Shown: in pieces, positions 22,286-32,249 of the stretch
How the letters are laid out: every line of letters begins with the position of its first letter
How positions within the stretch are numbered: the stretch's first letter is position 1
NCBI GenBank assembly: GCA_030435675.1
Contig: CM059622.1
Coordinates: 3,906,001-3,970,000, forward strand
Source of the DNA: Steinernema hermaphroditum
Lineage: Eukaryota; Nematoda; Chromadorea; Rhabditida; Steinernematidae
Direction: 5' to 3'
DNA: 64,000 bases
Notes under the pieces: generated by a model
What the model saw: only the letters and a program-made list of their open reading frames with translations
What the model was told of the DNA's origin: nothing
The model's database searches: none
Made by a program: the position numbers and the translations under genes

Positions 22286-23676
22286 TTAGACTTCGCCAGA
22301 AAGACCCACCTTTTACATATGGATCAAGTCAAGCGCAATCATCAACTCGAAATGATGTCGGCTAGCAACGAAATGGAAAGCCGCTACCAGGCGCAGCTCC
22401 AAGAGCAGCTTGAAACTGCTTGCACTCTCCGCGTTTACGAGCTGAAGACCGCCCAAGCAAGCCACAAGAAGCAAGTTGATGAGCTCAATAGAAAGATCGC
22501 CGATTTGGAGTCGGCCTTGCAACGCTCTCGCGATGAAATGAACATCAACGTTTCCCAGCGAGATGAACAAATTATGGACTTGGAGCGCGAGATTGGGCGT
22601 GTTGCGATGGACCTGTTGCTTAAGCTTAGCTCTCAGGGTCCGATGTCCGATGAGCCGCTTGAGAGTGAAGACTCTTCGTATGTTTTACAGTCCCATTGTT
22701 TAAGAGCTAAACTATCTAATTTTAGCTTTCATACGAGGGACACATCTAGCCACGAGGTTCAAGAGCAGTTTCAAGCCATGTGCCCCGACTTCGACGTCCA
22801 GATTGCCCAGAACGGTCGAGAAATTGACGATCTTTATGAGAGCGAGTTCACTGATAATGACGAGGATTATGATGACAGATATAGATGGGAACACTATTTG
22901 GATGACGAAGATAACTGGGAAGACTATTTCGAGAGAGATCAAAGCTATGTAGAAGACGTTGAGGAATGTGAAAGCGATGAGGAAGAAGAAATCGATGAAG
23001 AAGAGACGTGGGAGGAGATGTGGAGCGAGAAGATGTTGAGAATGATGGAGGTGACGAAGAATATGTCGAGAAAGAAGATGTGGGGAAACGTGGAATGGAA
23101 AATGGAGTTTCCGAGAAGGAAGACACGAAAGAAGAATATGTCGAGGAATAAGACATGGGTCAAGAATGAATGGGAAGAGAAGATGCTGAGAAAGAAGAAC
23201 CGAAAGAAGAAGACGTCGAGGAACTCATCCGATATGGGAAAACAGTGATTGGCGAGAATATCTCTATGCTGATAGGTTGTGGCTTGTTGAAATGATAAAA
23301 GTTACTCGTGGTAGCTTGTGTTTTAGGATGAACCGATTTTGTTGTCGTAGTTTCAGCTGGAGTCATTTCCGTTTTACGAGGTATTTTGCTACGAGATCGG
23401 GTTTCATGCTTCTAATTTCAGTACTCGGAAGGTTTGTAGGATTCGTCTACATCTAGTCCTCTAGGGGTGTTTCTTGACTCTGATTCCGAAGAGGTCGATC
23501 TTTGCGACGGGAACAGAGAGAACTGATTAGAACGCCCAGTTGTGAGACAAAAGACATACGGTCTTTGTAAGCTATTCCCAGTGATTACGGCAGTAATGGA
23601 TCATCACCAAAATTAAGACTGTACGGGGAGACGTGTAGCATATTTTATCACAAATTTGATAAATAAGAACAGAAAA

Positions 23677-24721
23677 TTAGTTTTCAAGAAGGGATATTCC
23701 GAGGACCACCTGAAGCTCCTCAACGGCGCCCTTCGCGTCAGCCTTCTTCACCTGAACAGCCCTCATCCCGAGCTTCTCTGCCGTCTCACAGTTCTTTAAG
23801 AGGTCGTCGACGAAGACACACTCCTCGGGCTTTCGGCCGAGTTTCTGCAAGGCAACCTCGTAGATCTGGGGGTCAGGCTTCCGGAGACCTTCTCGACACG
23901 ACTCAACGACAACGTCGAATTTGTCCTCGGCGTTCGGGAGAACCGTTGACTTTGTTCTGGCGGTGTCGACATAAAAGTTGTTGGTGAGAAGGGCGGTTTG
24001 GAGGCCCGCCGAGCGGATTTGTTTTAGGGCCTCCGCGAAGTAGGGGCACTGAAAAAGGGGAGTGAAATCGCGCGGAAGAAGATAGGAATATGAACTTGAG
24101 TTGACGGTTATCAACCTTCTTCAAAGATGAGCCATATATGGCAAACGGAAATACTTTACAAGTAAAAGTTGTATTATAATTTTGCATCCTTTCCACTAAA
24201 ACTGAATAAAATAAACGTGAAAAGAGGTGTCATGTCTTATTAAAGGAAGTAATGTAAGAAAGGAAATTAAAGGAAGTCCTTTCAGAACTAAATGTCACAA
24301 TGAATTTAATCAAAATGATATGAACCTAATCGATCGCATCCTTTTCGAACACGAACAAACCCTTACCGTCGACAGATGGTTCGAGAACTCCTTCGGTTTG
24401 AGTAGATCAAAGATGGCCTTCGTTTCTGGCTGAAACCTCTCACTTTACACAACACCCCCGTGCCTAAGGAACCTCCGCTTCGATGCACTCCTTCGCTATT
24501 GTCGGCGCGTCCTCCAACGTCAACTCTCCAATCTCCAGTCGCTCCATCGCCTTCGCCAGCACAGGGTGTTTCTCCACTGAACACCTTACATCAGACGAGT
24601 GGCTGGAAGGGAACCCACCAGTAGAGATCAGCTTCACGAACGTTTCCATGTCGTTGTACTGGAGGATGACACCTCCCATGTCGAAGATGACCGCCTTGAT
24701 ATCGTTCTCCTCGTGCACCAT
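23677..24721 (-). CDS. HAD-superfamily hydrolase (EPHX2/ACAD10 N-domain-like)
   Basis: Exons 24721-24473, 24429-24367 and 24048-23677 give 227 residues. HAD motif I is VIFDMGGVI with the nucleophilic aspartate, motif II is TALLTNNF, motif III is RKPDPQIYEVAL, and motif IV is CVFVDDLLKNCETAEKLGM. This pattern, with FDMGGV and an alpha-helical cap after it, matches the phosphatase-like domain of soluble epoxide hydrolase and ACAD10. Members are usually small-molecule or lipid-phosphate phosphatases in the cytosol or peroxisome; the substrate is unknown. The start is ATG-Val-His-Glu just before the first beta strand; the frame is open further upstream, so a longer N-terminus is possible. The last intron, about 320 bp, is long for this window. 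Confidence 0.88.
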
Positions 24722-25149
24722 GTTGCAAACAGATCGAAACGGAGAGGAACGACGCCTTTTATGGCGATGACCACAGACTACACAGTGACGCGATTGATAA
24801 GCGACTGTTTGTGTGCGATGAAATAGATCGGAATCGAAAGAAGGGGAGGAGTACACCGACGCGACGTCGAACACAAGTACCACTAGGTCAGGCACGGCTC
24901 AGTCACACAGTAGGCACATTTCCGGTCACTAGATCGCCATTTGAATAATGGTTCTGTTTTATGTTCCGTGGCGCATATTTCAAGGGCACAACAAACGGGT
25001 TTCGCAGAGCACACTACAAGCATACCTTGAGCTGAGCATACCTTCCAAAAAGTGAAGACCTAATGGGCCTGTTATTGAAGTGCAAATGGTCCATGTTAGG
25101 ACACAGAAAAACAAGGAGTTCTGTGAAGAAAATATTATGAAATTTAGAT

Positions 25150-25560
25150 ATGGAAGTGCCACTTACATTGAATATCGAGTACTTACACGACCAAAAACAA
25201 CGATTTGACAAATATTGTGGAAAACAGTTGTCGTGCAAAGGTTCATTTTTCGATGCCCGGAAAGGAACAAGCATTCCTGATAACAGTGAAATCGATTTGT
25301 ACAAAGAGCATTTGTTGAGGCCCGATAAGGTTTTCCTCTCTTTCTATCATAATGCTTGTAAACAAATAAAGTGCATGCAGGTCGCAGCGATCGCTCTTCA
25401 TAGTGAGAAGGACTGTTCACTTCAGCACTACAAAAAGTCTGAGCTGCCAAAAACATCCTCATACCTTCTGAACCAGGCTATCAGGGCTGCTAAGCAGAAC
25501 AGAATCTTGGTGGTTGCTCCGAAGAAGAAGGTGGGAGAAGGGTTTAATTCGCTACCATTT
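25150..25560 (+). other. Open frame of uncertain status upstream of the TANGO6-like pseudogene
   Basis: A frame beginning ATG-Glu-Val-Pro runs for more than 130 codons and contains FLSFYHNACKQIKCMQVAAI and NQAIRAAKQNRILVVAPKKK. It has no motif I recognise. It may be the 5' coding part of the following TANGO6-like gene: a 34 bp intron ending at 25575 would join it in phase, but that is shorter than the other introns here. Confidence 0.35.
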
Positions 25561-25575
25561 AAAATTCCTGTCCAG

Positions 25576-27440
25576 AAAATGGTCTAAGAACTCGATTGAT
25601 GTTGCGGAAGACCCCGATGCTCTGAGAACTCGAATCACTGCGATCCTAGCTCTTCTTGAGGTGCGTATGCTTGGACAAGATCGCACCAATCCATCTTTTT
25701 AAGACGTTCCCTAAAGAAGAAATGCGCAAATTGGTGATGGAACTCTTGAGAAGATCGGTGAAACGGTGGCGGGCGCTGGACGAGCGGGAGACGGCCAGCA
25801 GCCATTTCGTGACTACGGTGGACGATACGGTCTTTCATTTGTGCCCCCAGCGATCGGTCGGGTCGTCCACTCGCTCTCTCTCTCTCTGAGGCTGTCTGAG
25901 CCGAATGAGTTAAGTGAGCGGTCGTTGTTGGTACAATGATCGCCCCGGCTCCCAGAAGGCCTGGAACACCAGGGAGCCGTAGTTCCACCGTCTCGCCAAA
26001 AAGCCCGTCACGACCGCCCGACTCTACGCGCGCCGCCAGAGAAGCCGAAGAAGCGTTGCAACTCCGAAGTCCACGCCGCCAGCCGAACCGAAGATGACTC
26101 TCCGCTCTGTTGGCTCTGCTCCACCGCTATTCCACTTCCGGAATCAGCTCTTCACGACTTCGATGCCCGCGCAAACTAATGGGAGCGCTGCATTCTATTC
26201 GGATTCGTCTGCTCCACCGAAATCAGAAGAAAATCAGCGACCACGGTGTGACTATGTTCTTCTTTGTGTATATATGAGACGTCCTGCACGGCGTAAGCCG
26301 TTGATTCGGGAAAGATAAATCGTGTAAATCGTGTAAAATCGGTGGACGATACTGAAACGGAGAAGATCACAGCGCAGTACATGATGGGCGCCATCGTCGA
26401 GCTCTACTTGTCCGACGACGAGGAGCTCGAAGGAGAATCGATGCTTTGTGTGGTTGACGTCTGCGATGTCATCCTCAGCGCAGTGTGCTCCAAGTTGGCC
26501 AATCGCTTCGAGCGAAAGCGCCGATTGGACCTGGCGATCGAGGAAGCGGAAGAAGTGGCCGTGGACATGAGATCTGTCGAGCTGGCGATTGGAGTTATCG
26601 GAAGAGTGATGTTCACTGCAAGAAACGATCCCGAGGTGAGTGGCGGGTTCGGGTTACGAGGCCAATTCGAAGGAGAGGAGCAGCGCCTCTCCACTAGACG
26701 CGTCGGATCTGGTGGGCGCCTCGAGAAGATCACATCAACGATGAAGCGCCTTATAAGAATCGTCGAATCCAACCCCAAACACTGTCCCCAAGAACTGAAG
26801 CTTCTCTCTGGTTCCGTTGGAACGCTCGTCGAATCCATGGAAGGCCAGTCTACAGTACTCGGTACAGACTCATCGAAACCGAGCACCTCAACAAAAGACG
26901 AACTCGAGCTGTATCTTCGTGATCTCGATGACCCGACGGAAGCCGTCCATGGCCACTCCCTCATCATGCTCGCCCGGTGGATGCGTGAACGCCCGAAGTC
27001 ATCGGTCGGATCTGATCTACCAGAAGATTCTCACGCAGCTGAACGACGCCGACTCCTACGTGTTCCTCGCCTCCATCGGAGCGCTCGCCGAGTTCCTTCT
27101 GGCAAACGAAGCCTTACCTCGACAAGGTCGTAGAGGTGTTCGCCGAAGAGAGGGAGGGCGATGAGAGCTTTATGCTGTGGTGCAGGTTCGGAGAGGCGCT
27201 CGGGAAGGTGTTCCGCCAGCTCAGAGACTTCTTCGAAGCCCGCCTACTTCAGGAAGATGGTCGGCTACAAGTAACCGATCCTGGCGCCTACGATTCTTCG
27301 ATTCCGCGAGCATAGAAGAACGTGCGATTCGCACCAAAGCGGTTGCACTTGTTTTCACTCTTGCTGGACCGTGCCGCGGTGTTGCTGGAGGAGGCTTCAC
27401 AGGTACTGGTGGAGAATGCAAAGCGCCGACACTTCACATC
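25576..27440 (+). pseudogene. TANGO6/RTP1-like gene, broken by a retroposon and frameshifts
   Basis: TANGO6 (yeast Rtp1) is a HEAT-repeat protein linked to RNA polymerase II assembly and secretion. An exon 25576-25660 (to ILALLE) and a 43 bp intron lead to TFPKEEMRKLVMELLRRSVK. The frame then meets the SINE-like insertion and resumes at 26353 with ETEKITAQYMMGAIVELYLS. The signature block LEDLxDPxxxVxxHGLxxL appears as YLRDLDDPTEAVHGHSLIML, followed by YQKILTQLNDADSYVFLASI and YLDKVVEVFAEEREGDESFM. These pieces lie in different frames, with shifts near 26990, 27110 and 27240 that no intron explains. It therefore looks like a decayed copy. Sequencing error is possible for single shifts but not for the insertion. 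The family call rests on the C-terminal block. Confidence 0.62.
25829..26339 (+). mobile_element. SINE-like retroposon copy 1 with 13 bp target duplication
   Basis: The 511 bp element is flanked by CGGTGGACGATAC at 25816-25828 and 26340-26352. It ends in an A-rich tail with a 9 bp unit (ATCGTGTAA) repeated, as in non-LTR retroposons. It contains a CT-rich stretch, an H-type pseudoknot (helix A 25947-25953 with 25972-25978; helix B 25962-25967 with 25982-25987) and a 3' hairpin ACGGC-GTAA-GCCGT (26288-26301) followed by TTGATTC. A related copy lies at 60946-61475 and a truncated one at 50386-50487. No long frame and no clear tRNA A/B boxes were seen, so the promoter type and the partner LINE are unknown. 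Confidence 0.78.
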
Positions 27441-27699
27441 TAACCCAATCAACCGTTCCTCAAATACAGCAAGACATGTCTAGGACCTTCTTGTAGGACC
27501 TGGGCCAGTGCAACTGTGACTCGCCCGAACTTCACCCGACCACGTTCTAAGTTGGAACTTCTAACCCTGCGCCAATCCAACAAGCGGGCCTAAGAAGCAA
27601 GATACAACATAAGATCAACATTGATATTAACAAACAAAACAACAAAAACAATTGTATTATTTTGGAGGAAATAACCAACAATAACAATTAACGACGCAT

Positions 27700-28585
27700 T
27701 TACTTGCTCTTGCTGGACTTGACTTCCGATTGGCTTCGGGAAGCAGACGAGTGGCGACGAGCGATCTTGGCGGCTTGCTTCTCCTTGGCGTACTGAGCCA
27801 TCATCTTGTGGTAGGACTCTTCCTGCTCTTGCTTGCGGGCAAAGCGGATCTTCTTCTGGGCAGCAATGCGGCGCTTGCGCTGGAGACGCTCGGGGGTGAT
27901 AAGACGCTGGATCTTCGGGGCACGGATGCGGATGGGCTTGGCTGAAAAAAAAGAATGCGTTAGAGGTCAGTAATCAAAGAGAACTTTCTTACCGTCAGTG
28001 GCAGGGATGGTGCGCTTGACGACGTACTTACGGACATCATCGTCCTTGGTCAAGTTGAAGAGCTTGCGGATCTTGTTGGCGCGCTTAGGTCCAAGACGGC
28101 GGGGCAGAGAGGTGTCGGTGAGGCCGGGGATGTCCTGTTCTCCCTTCTTGACGATGATGACGGAGAGGGCGGACAGGTTGGCGTCGACGATGCAACCGCG
28201 GACCGACTTGCGCTTGCGTTCACCGGTGCGGCGGGGGCGGTAGCACGAGTGTCCCTGAACCAGAGAGGTTAGAAAATTTGAGCGCATCTACTTTATCCAC
28301 CTTGGAGAGAAGGAGACGGACACGGCCGTTGGTGAGGACACCCTGCTTCATGGGGAAACCCTGCTTGTCGTTACCACCGGTAATGCGGAGAACGTATCCC
28401 TGAAATCCAGCAAGTCAGTACGGCCCATGGGAAAAGGACAAGCTTGCCTTCCATTCGTCTCCGAGGGAGTCGGCCTCTACTTCCTGGGCCATGCGCTTTT
28501 CGTAGAAGATGCGGAACTTCTTCTCATCTTCGAATTCAAAGACCTTCTGGCAGCCGGTGGCTGGGTTAGCTACGTTAAGCTTCAT
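27700..28585 (-). CDS. rps-6: Small ribosomal subunit protein eS6
   Basis: eS6 is a core 40S subunit protein and the target of S6 kinase. Four exons (28585-28448, 28399-28301, 28254-27993, 27941-27700) give 246 residues, the usual length. It begins [20 protein letters not shown], continues [39 protein letters not shown] and [20 protein letters not shown], and ends with a basic helix and [19 protein letters not shown]. The C-terminal RRxSSxxxS serines match the S6-kinase phosphorylation cluster. Intron 1 uses a GC donor (AAG|GCAAGC) rather than GT, a minor but known class. A TCTTCAG acceptor 12 bases before the ATG is a probable spliced-leader site. Codon use favours C and G at third positions, as in highly expressed genes. 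Confidence 0.97.
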
Positions 28586-28599
28586 GTCTGTACCCTGAA

Positions 28600-30379
28600 G
28601 ATGAGAACTTGATGGACGAAGACTTTTAAAACGCGCGCTATTTTGCACATAATTTTTTCAAACAGACGTTTGCAGAAATGTAGGTACTTCAGTAAAGGCA
28701 GGAGTGAGTAATCAGAGTGGCCAGAGAATACAGCAAACCTAGCTGCACGACGTCAGATAAATCCAGCAAATTTAAACACGCCAGCCCAAAAAGCGAAACC
28801 TAGATTCCAGCAAGCAGCCAACAGCACCGCAAGACCAACATCTTATACCCCTTCTTGCAGAAATCAAAGCTCAAGCCGCAAATTTCGAAAATCCGACAAA
28901 AACCGCGCATCAAATCGCGAAGCTGAGGGCTCAGCCTAAAATCGCCAACCCCACCGAAAGGGAACAGCAATGTCGTACGTTCGTCCTATCGTCTACCGCT
29001 GCTGCATTCGCGTCGGGACCGAGCCGTCTATTGATGCGTTTGAACCGCCCCACACACGGTGACGCGCGTCGCGGCGCTGCAAACTTCGCGTCTCGTTTCG
29101 ATTTTTATTGTCTGGCTGGAAATATTGCATTCGAGGCCTTGCAGTTTCTGCCGCGACAAGCGCTCTTCATCATGGCCAAGAGAGGGAGTCTGTGTTATTT
29201 GTCGCTGTTTGGAGATTTAGGGAAGTAGATAGGGGAAGGCGCGTTCAACACTCGGCTGGGCATCTTAGTTCTAGTTTTCAGTGCTCAAAATCCGGATTTT
29301 CCGGCGTTTTGTGGAAGATGATATCCTTCGCTAAGCTTGTCTTCTAGAACCCAGCGCTCTTCGGGAACGATCTGCTAGCTGTCAGGGAGAAGGCTTTCCG
29401 TTTAGACCACATCGGAAAACAGGCTAGCTTCCTTATTTCAATTACCTATTTCTACACCATCTCACAGTTGCAGTGCGTCGTCGTTTGGAAAATCTCTTTT
29501 TGTTCCGCTGTCCAAAGTGTCCAAGACGCACATTTTTGATTAAGCATCGTATTTTCCGAAACTTTAAAACGTAGCAGAAGTGACCGATCACGACCGATCA
29601 TCAGAGAGTGGCCCTTCGATAAACTGACTTTGTTTCTGTCTGCATTTGCTCCTGCAAGTGCCAGTGCTAGTGTTGTCCTCCTCGCAATCGGTCGGTTTCG
29701 CGTGAGGATTAATTGCCGTCACTTACGATAATTTGCTTATGCTTATTGTGTAAATTGAGTTAGTTTGCAGTGCGCTTAAGCTTGCACTTCGCTGGATTAC
29801 TCTTCGTTTAGTGTGATGACGTGTGTTGAGCTTTCCGATATCAGTATTTCGAGATGAATAGCTGCTACAGTCACTAGTGTTTTGATCTTTGATACCAGAG
29901 GGAATTGCATCTTCAAAAGCTGGATTTCCGAAGATTTGTCGAATCTTCTTTACAATCATTAAGTGAATTGCGCGCTTCGCGATAAGACTTCCCCATGGTA
30001 GATCTTATTTGTATGGAATTGGAACGCGTTTCTGAGTTTTTATTCATTTCCTTACTTCCGGCAGCATAGTCGTTCTACTGACGGTTGCGGCGATGACTTT
30101 GACACCATATGCACTCCACAGCGGAACTTTATTCTTCGCAGCTAGCCTTTTCCTTCCCACTCTATCGATTCATTTTGGCTGGACACATGTGATGGTGAAC
30201 TTCGTTATCGCCGCTTTTATAAATATTTTTGAGAATGGGCGCTGAGTGAATATGGAGTGTGTATGATTAAGCGAGACGTGCCTGCGATGCTTTGTCGTTG
30301 ACGTGCGGTGGGAAAAATGAATGTAAATATTGTCATTGCTAACTCAGCCATTTCCAGGTGATGGCAGAGAGTGGATAGA
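28600..30379. other. Intergenic region between rps-6 and vps-25, no gene seen
   Basis: The flanking genes diverge, so this 1.8 kb should contain both promoters. A CpG-containing stretch lies near 28970-29110. The short frames have no motifs. Small nucleolar RNAs are common near ribosomal protein genes in animals, but I could not identify one by eye. Confidence 0.5.
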
Positions 30380-31052
30380 ATGACTTTCAAATGGCCTTGG
30401 CAATATGATTTTCCACCGTTCTTCACGTAAGCTACATTGTTCGCGTTGGCCACGTAACCTCGATGCATTGTTTAGTTTACAACCAACATTAACTACTCGG
30501 GACAAGCAACTCGAAGCGTGGAGTCGTTTAATACTCGACTATTGCCAGTTTCACAAAATCTATAGTCTCGACGTTATAGAAGCCTCGAACTCGGAGCTTT
30601 TCAACAACATCCGTTTGAACCGAAAGTTGGATTCTGACGGTATAGTCGCTGTCTTCGAGTACCTTGAACACAAGCGTGAGTAGCACCGGAAATTGAAAAT
30701 CTTTACAATGCCCTTATTAAAGAGCACGTTGAGTGGATCGACAAGGAGAAGACCCGCTGTCACATCTATTGGAGACGTCCATCCGAGTGGGGAGACCTGA
30801 TCTACGAGTGGGCGGTCAGCAACGGCTTGTTGAATACGCCTTGTACACTGTACGAAATTATCCAGGGAGACGATACGACAAACGAGTGTAAGCAGAGCAT
30901 TTCTGTAAAATTTATTGCATGTGTACTTTTCAGCGTTCTACGGTCTCGAGAAAGAAGTGCTCTTAAAAGCGCTCAGAGGTTTGGAATCACAGCGTCGTGC
31001 TGTGTTGATGAACATTGGTAGTGAATCGGAGGGAGTTAAATTTCTTCAATAA
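30380..31052 (+). CDS. vps-25: ESCRT-II subunit VPS25
   Basis: VPS25 is the winged-helix arm of ESCRT-II that recruits ESCRT-III during multivesicular body sorting. Exons 30380-30426, 30476-30675, 30723-30887 and 30934-31052 give 176 residues, equal to human VPS25. It begins with the conserved MTFKWPWQYDFPPFFTLQP, whose PPFFTLQP contacts VPS22/VPS36. It continues LFNNIRLNRKLDSDGIVAVF, EWIDKEKTRCHIYWRRPSEW and GDLIYEWAVSNG, and ends ESEGVKFLQ where human has GVKFF. The third exon uses the acceptor TTAAAG at 30722, chosen because the alternative hits a stop. The stop codon overlaps the next gene's start in TAATG, suggesting an operon or dicistronic unit. Confidence 0.96.
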
Positions 31053-32249
31053 TGACTAGTGCTGTGGTGCCTAAGCGACTGACGATTGAGCGTCAAGGTT
31101 TGTCTTGGTCTGGATAATACCGAATAAAGTTTTTTCTTAAGGCTCTGATTTTGTGAAATACGAGGATAAAGTGGTTGAAGGAGATACTGTCATCGTCTAT
31201 GTTGGTTACAACAACATGCACGCAATCCAAGTCACGCGTGGGAAGAGCTTGACGATGAAATATGGCACACTTCGCCATGACTACATCATCGGCAAAGCAT
31301 ATGGTACCCGCGTCAGTGCCACTGCTGGATTCGTTTATATTCTTCGCCCGACCTCGGCTTTGTGGACCAAAACGCTGCCTCGGCGAACCCAGATTCTTTA
31401 CACTCCCGATGTTTCACTTATCCTGACCTTGTTGGATGTTCGTCCTGGTTATGTCATCTGTGAAAGCGGCACTGGAAGTGGCTCGTTGAGTCACGCCATC
31501 GCGATGGCGGTGTATCCCGACGGTCACTTGTACACCCACGACATCGAGGAATCTCGTGTCAAAAGTGTCGAGAAGGAGTTTAAGGTTCGCTCGTTGATCG
31601 GCCGCTATGGAATATCATGTTCGAACTTTAGGATCACGGTTTGGAGAACAACACAACTGCTGTTCACGCGAATGCATGCGAAGATGGATTCTTCGTGGAA
31701 AATGCATGTGATGCCGTGTTTCTCGATCTACCGGAACCCTGGAATGCCGTGGGTCATGCGAAGCGAGCCATCAGTCGCCAGCGTGGAGGTCGATTGGTCA
31801 GCTTCTCTCCATGCATCGAACAAGTTCAACGCGTTTGTGAAGAATTAGAGAAGCACGGATTTGTGCAGGTCCAAACTGTAGAACTAGTGCCTCGTTCTTT
31901 GAAGGTATGTTCGCGGCTTATTGCTTACTTGAATTTCACTGCTCGAAATATTTAGATCGTGGAGTCAGAAACCTTGTCGCTCGAACAGTTCAACAAGACG
32001 AACGCTCCAGGTGGCGTTCCAACTTCCAAGAACGTTGATGACGAAGAAGGTGTCAAGCCAAAGCGCCGTAAGCTGGAGAACGACGAGGACGAATCGATGG
32101 ATGAGCCTGATCCGTCACCTCCAGCGCCGATCACAAGCAGCTATCCGACAGTCATTCCCTATCCTGCCCAGCAGCCTACTCACACTGGTTACCTGACGTC
32201 GGCCACTCTTCTCCCTCAACCAGTATCTCTTCCTCCCACAATGACATAG
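31052..32249 (+). CDS. tRNA (adenine-58 N1) methyltransferase catalytic subunit, copy 1
   Basis: TRMT61A with TRMT6 makes m1A58 in the tRNA T-loop. Exons 31052-31097, 31142-31584, 31632-31904 and 31956-32249 give 351 residues. The N-terminal barrel has VVEGDTVIVYVGYNNMHAIQ and TKTLPRRTQILYTPDVSLIL. SAM-binding motif I is CESGTGSGSLSHAI, the catalytic region is DAVFLDLPEPWNAVGHAKRA, and SFSPCIEQVQRVCEEL is diagnostic. An acidic and proline-rich C-terminal tail contains the possible NLS KPKRRK. The ATG lies in the overlap with the vps-25 stop and opens MTSAVVPKRLTIERQ. A near-identical second copy lies at 37845-39030 with a different first exon; all catalytic motifs are intact in both. Confidence 0.95.

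Larger units (their letters stand above)
20279..23248 (+). pseudogene. Lamin/intermediate-filament-like coiled-coil gene disrupted by a MITE
   Basis: Six exons (20279-20359, 20401-20717, 20763-20949, 20996-21616, 21663-22677 containing the insertion, 22726-23248) encode a long coiled coil. Lamin rod landmarks are LRTTLEDKLITLKEDLDFAR, KRKRQHEMTSVSNEMESRYQ, NKQVDELNRKIADLESALRR and DLKVQLDVELQAYQKSCEGQ, the last resembling the coil 2 end. The canonical coil 1A start and the C-terminal lamin Ig-fold are absent. Exon 4 sequence is partly repeated in exon 5, and the flanking introns (20950-20995, 21617-21662) are near-identical 46 bp copies, showing a tandem duplication of about 667 bp. Reading through the 500 bp element gives a stop about ten codons in; without it the frame is open to 23248. 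The last exon is acidic, then basic. Unless the element is removed at the RNA level, the product is truncated. Confidence 0.75.

Noticed and set aside
25947..25987. HDV-like self-cleaving ribozyme
   Set aside because: The helix order is interleaved as in HDV, but the P3 and P4 hairpins that belong between the strands are absent; only 3-9 nt linkers exist. No known ribozyme consensus was recognised.
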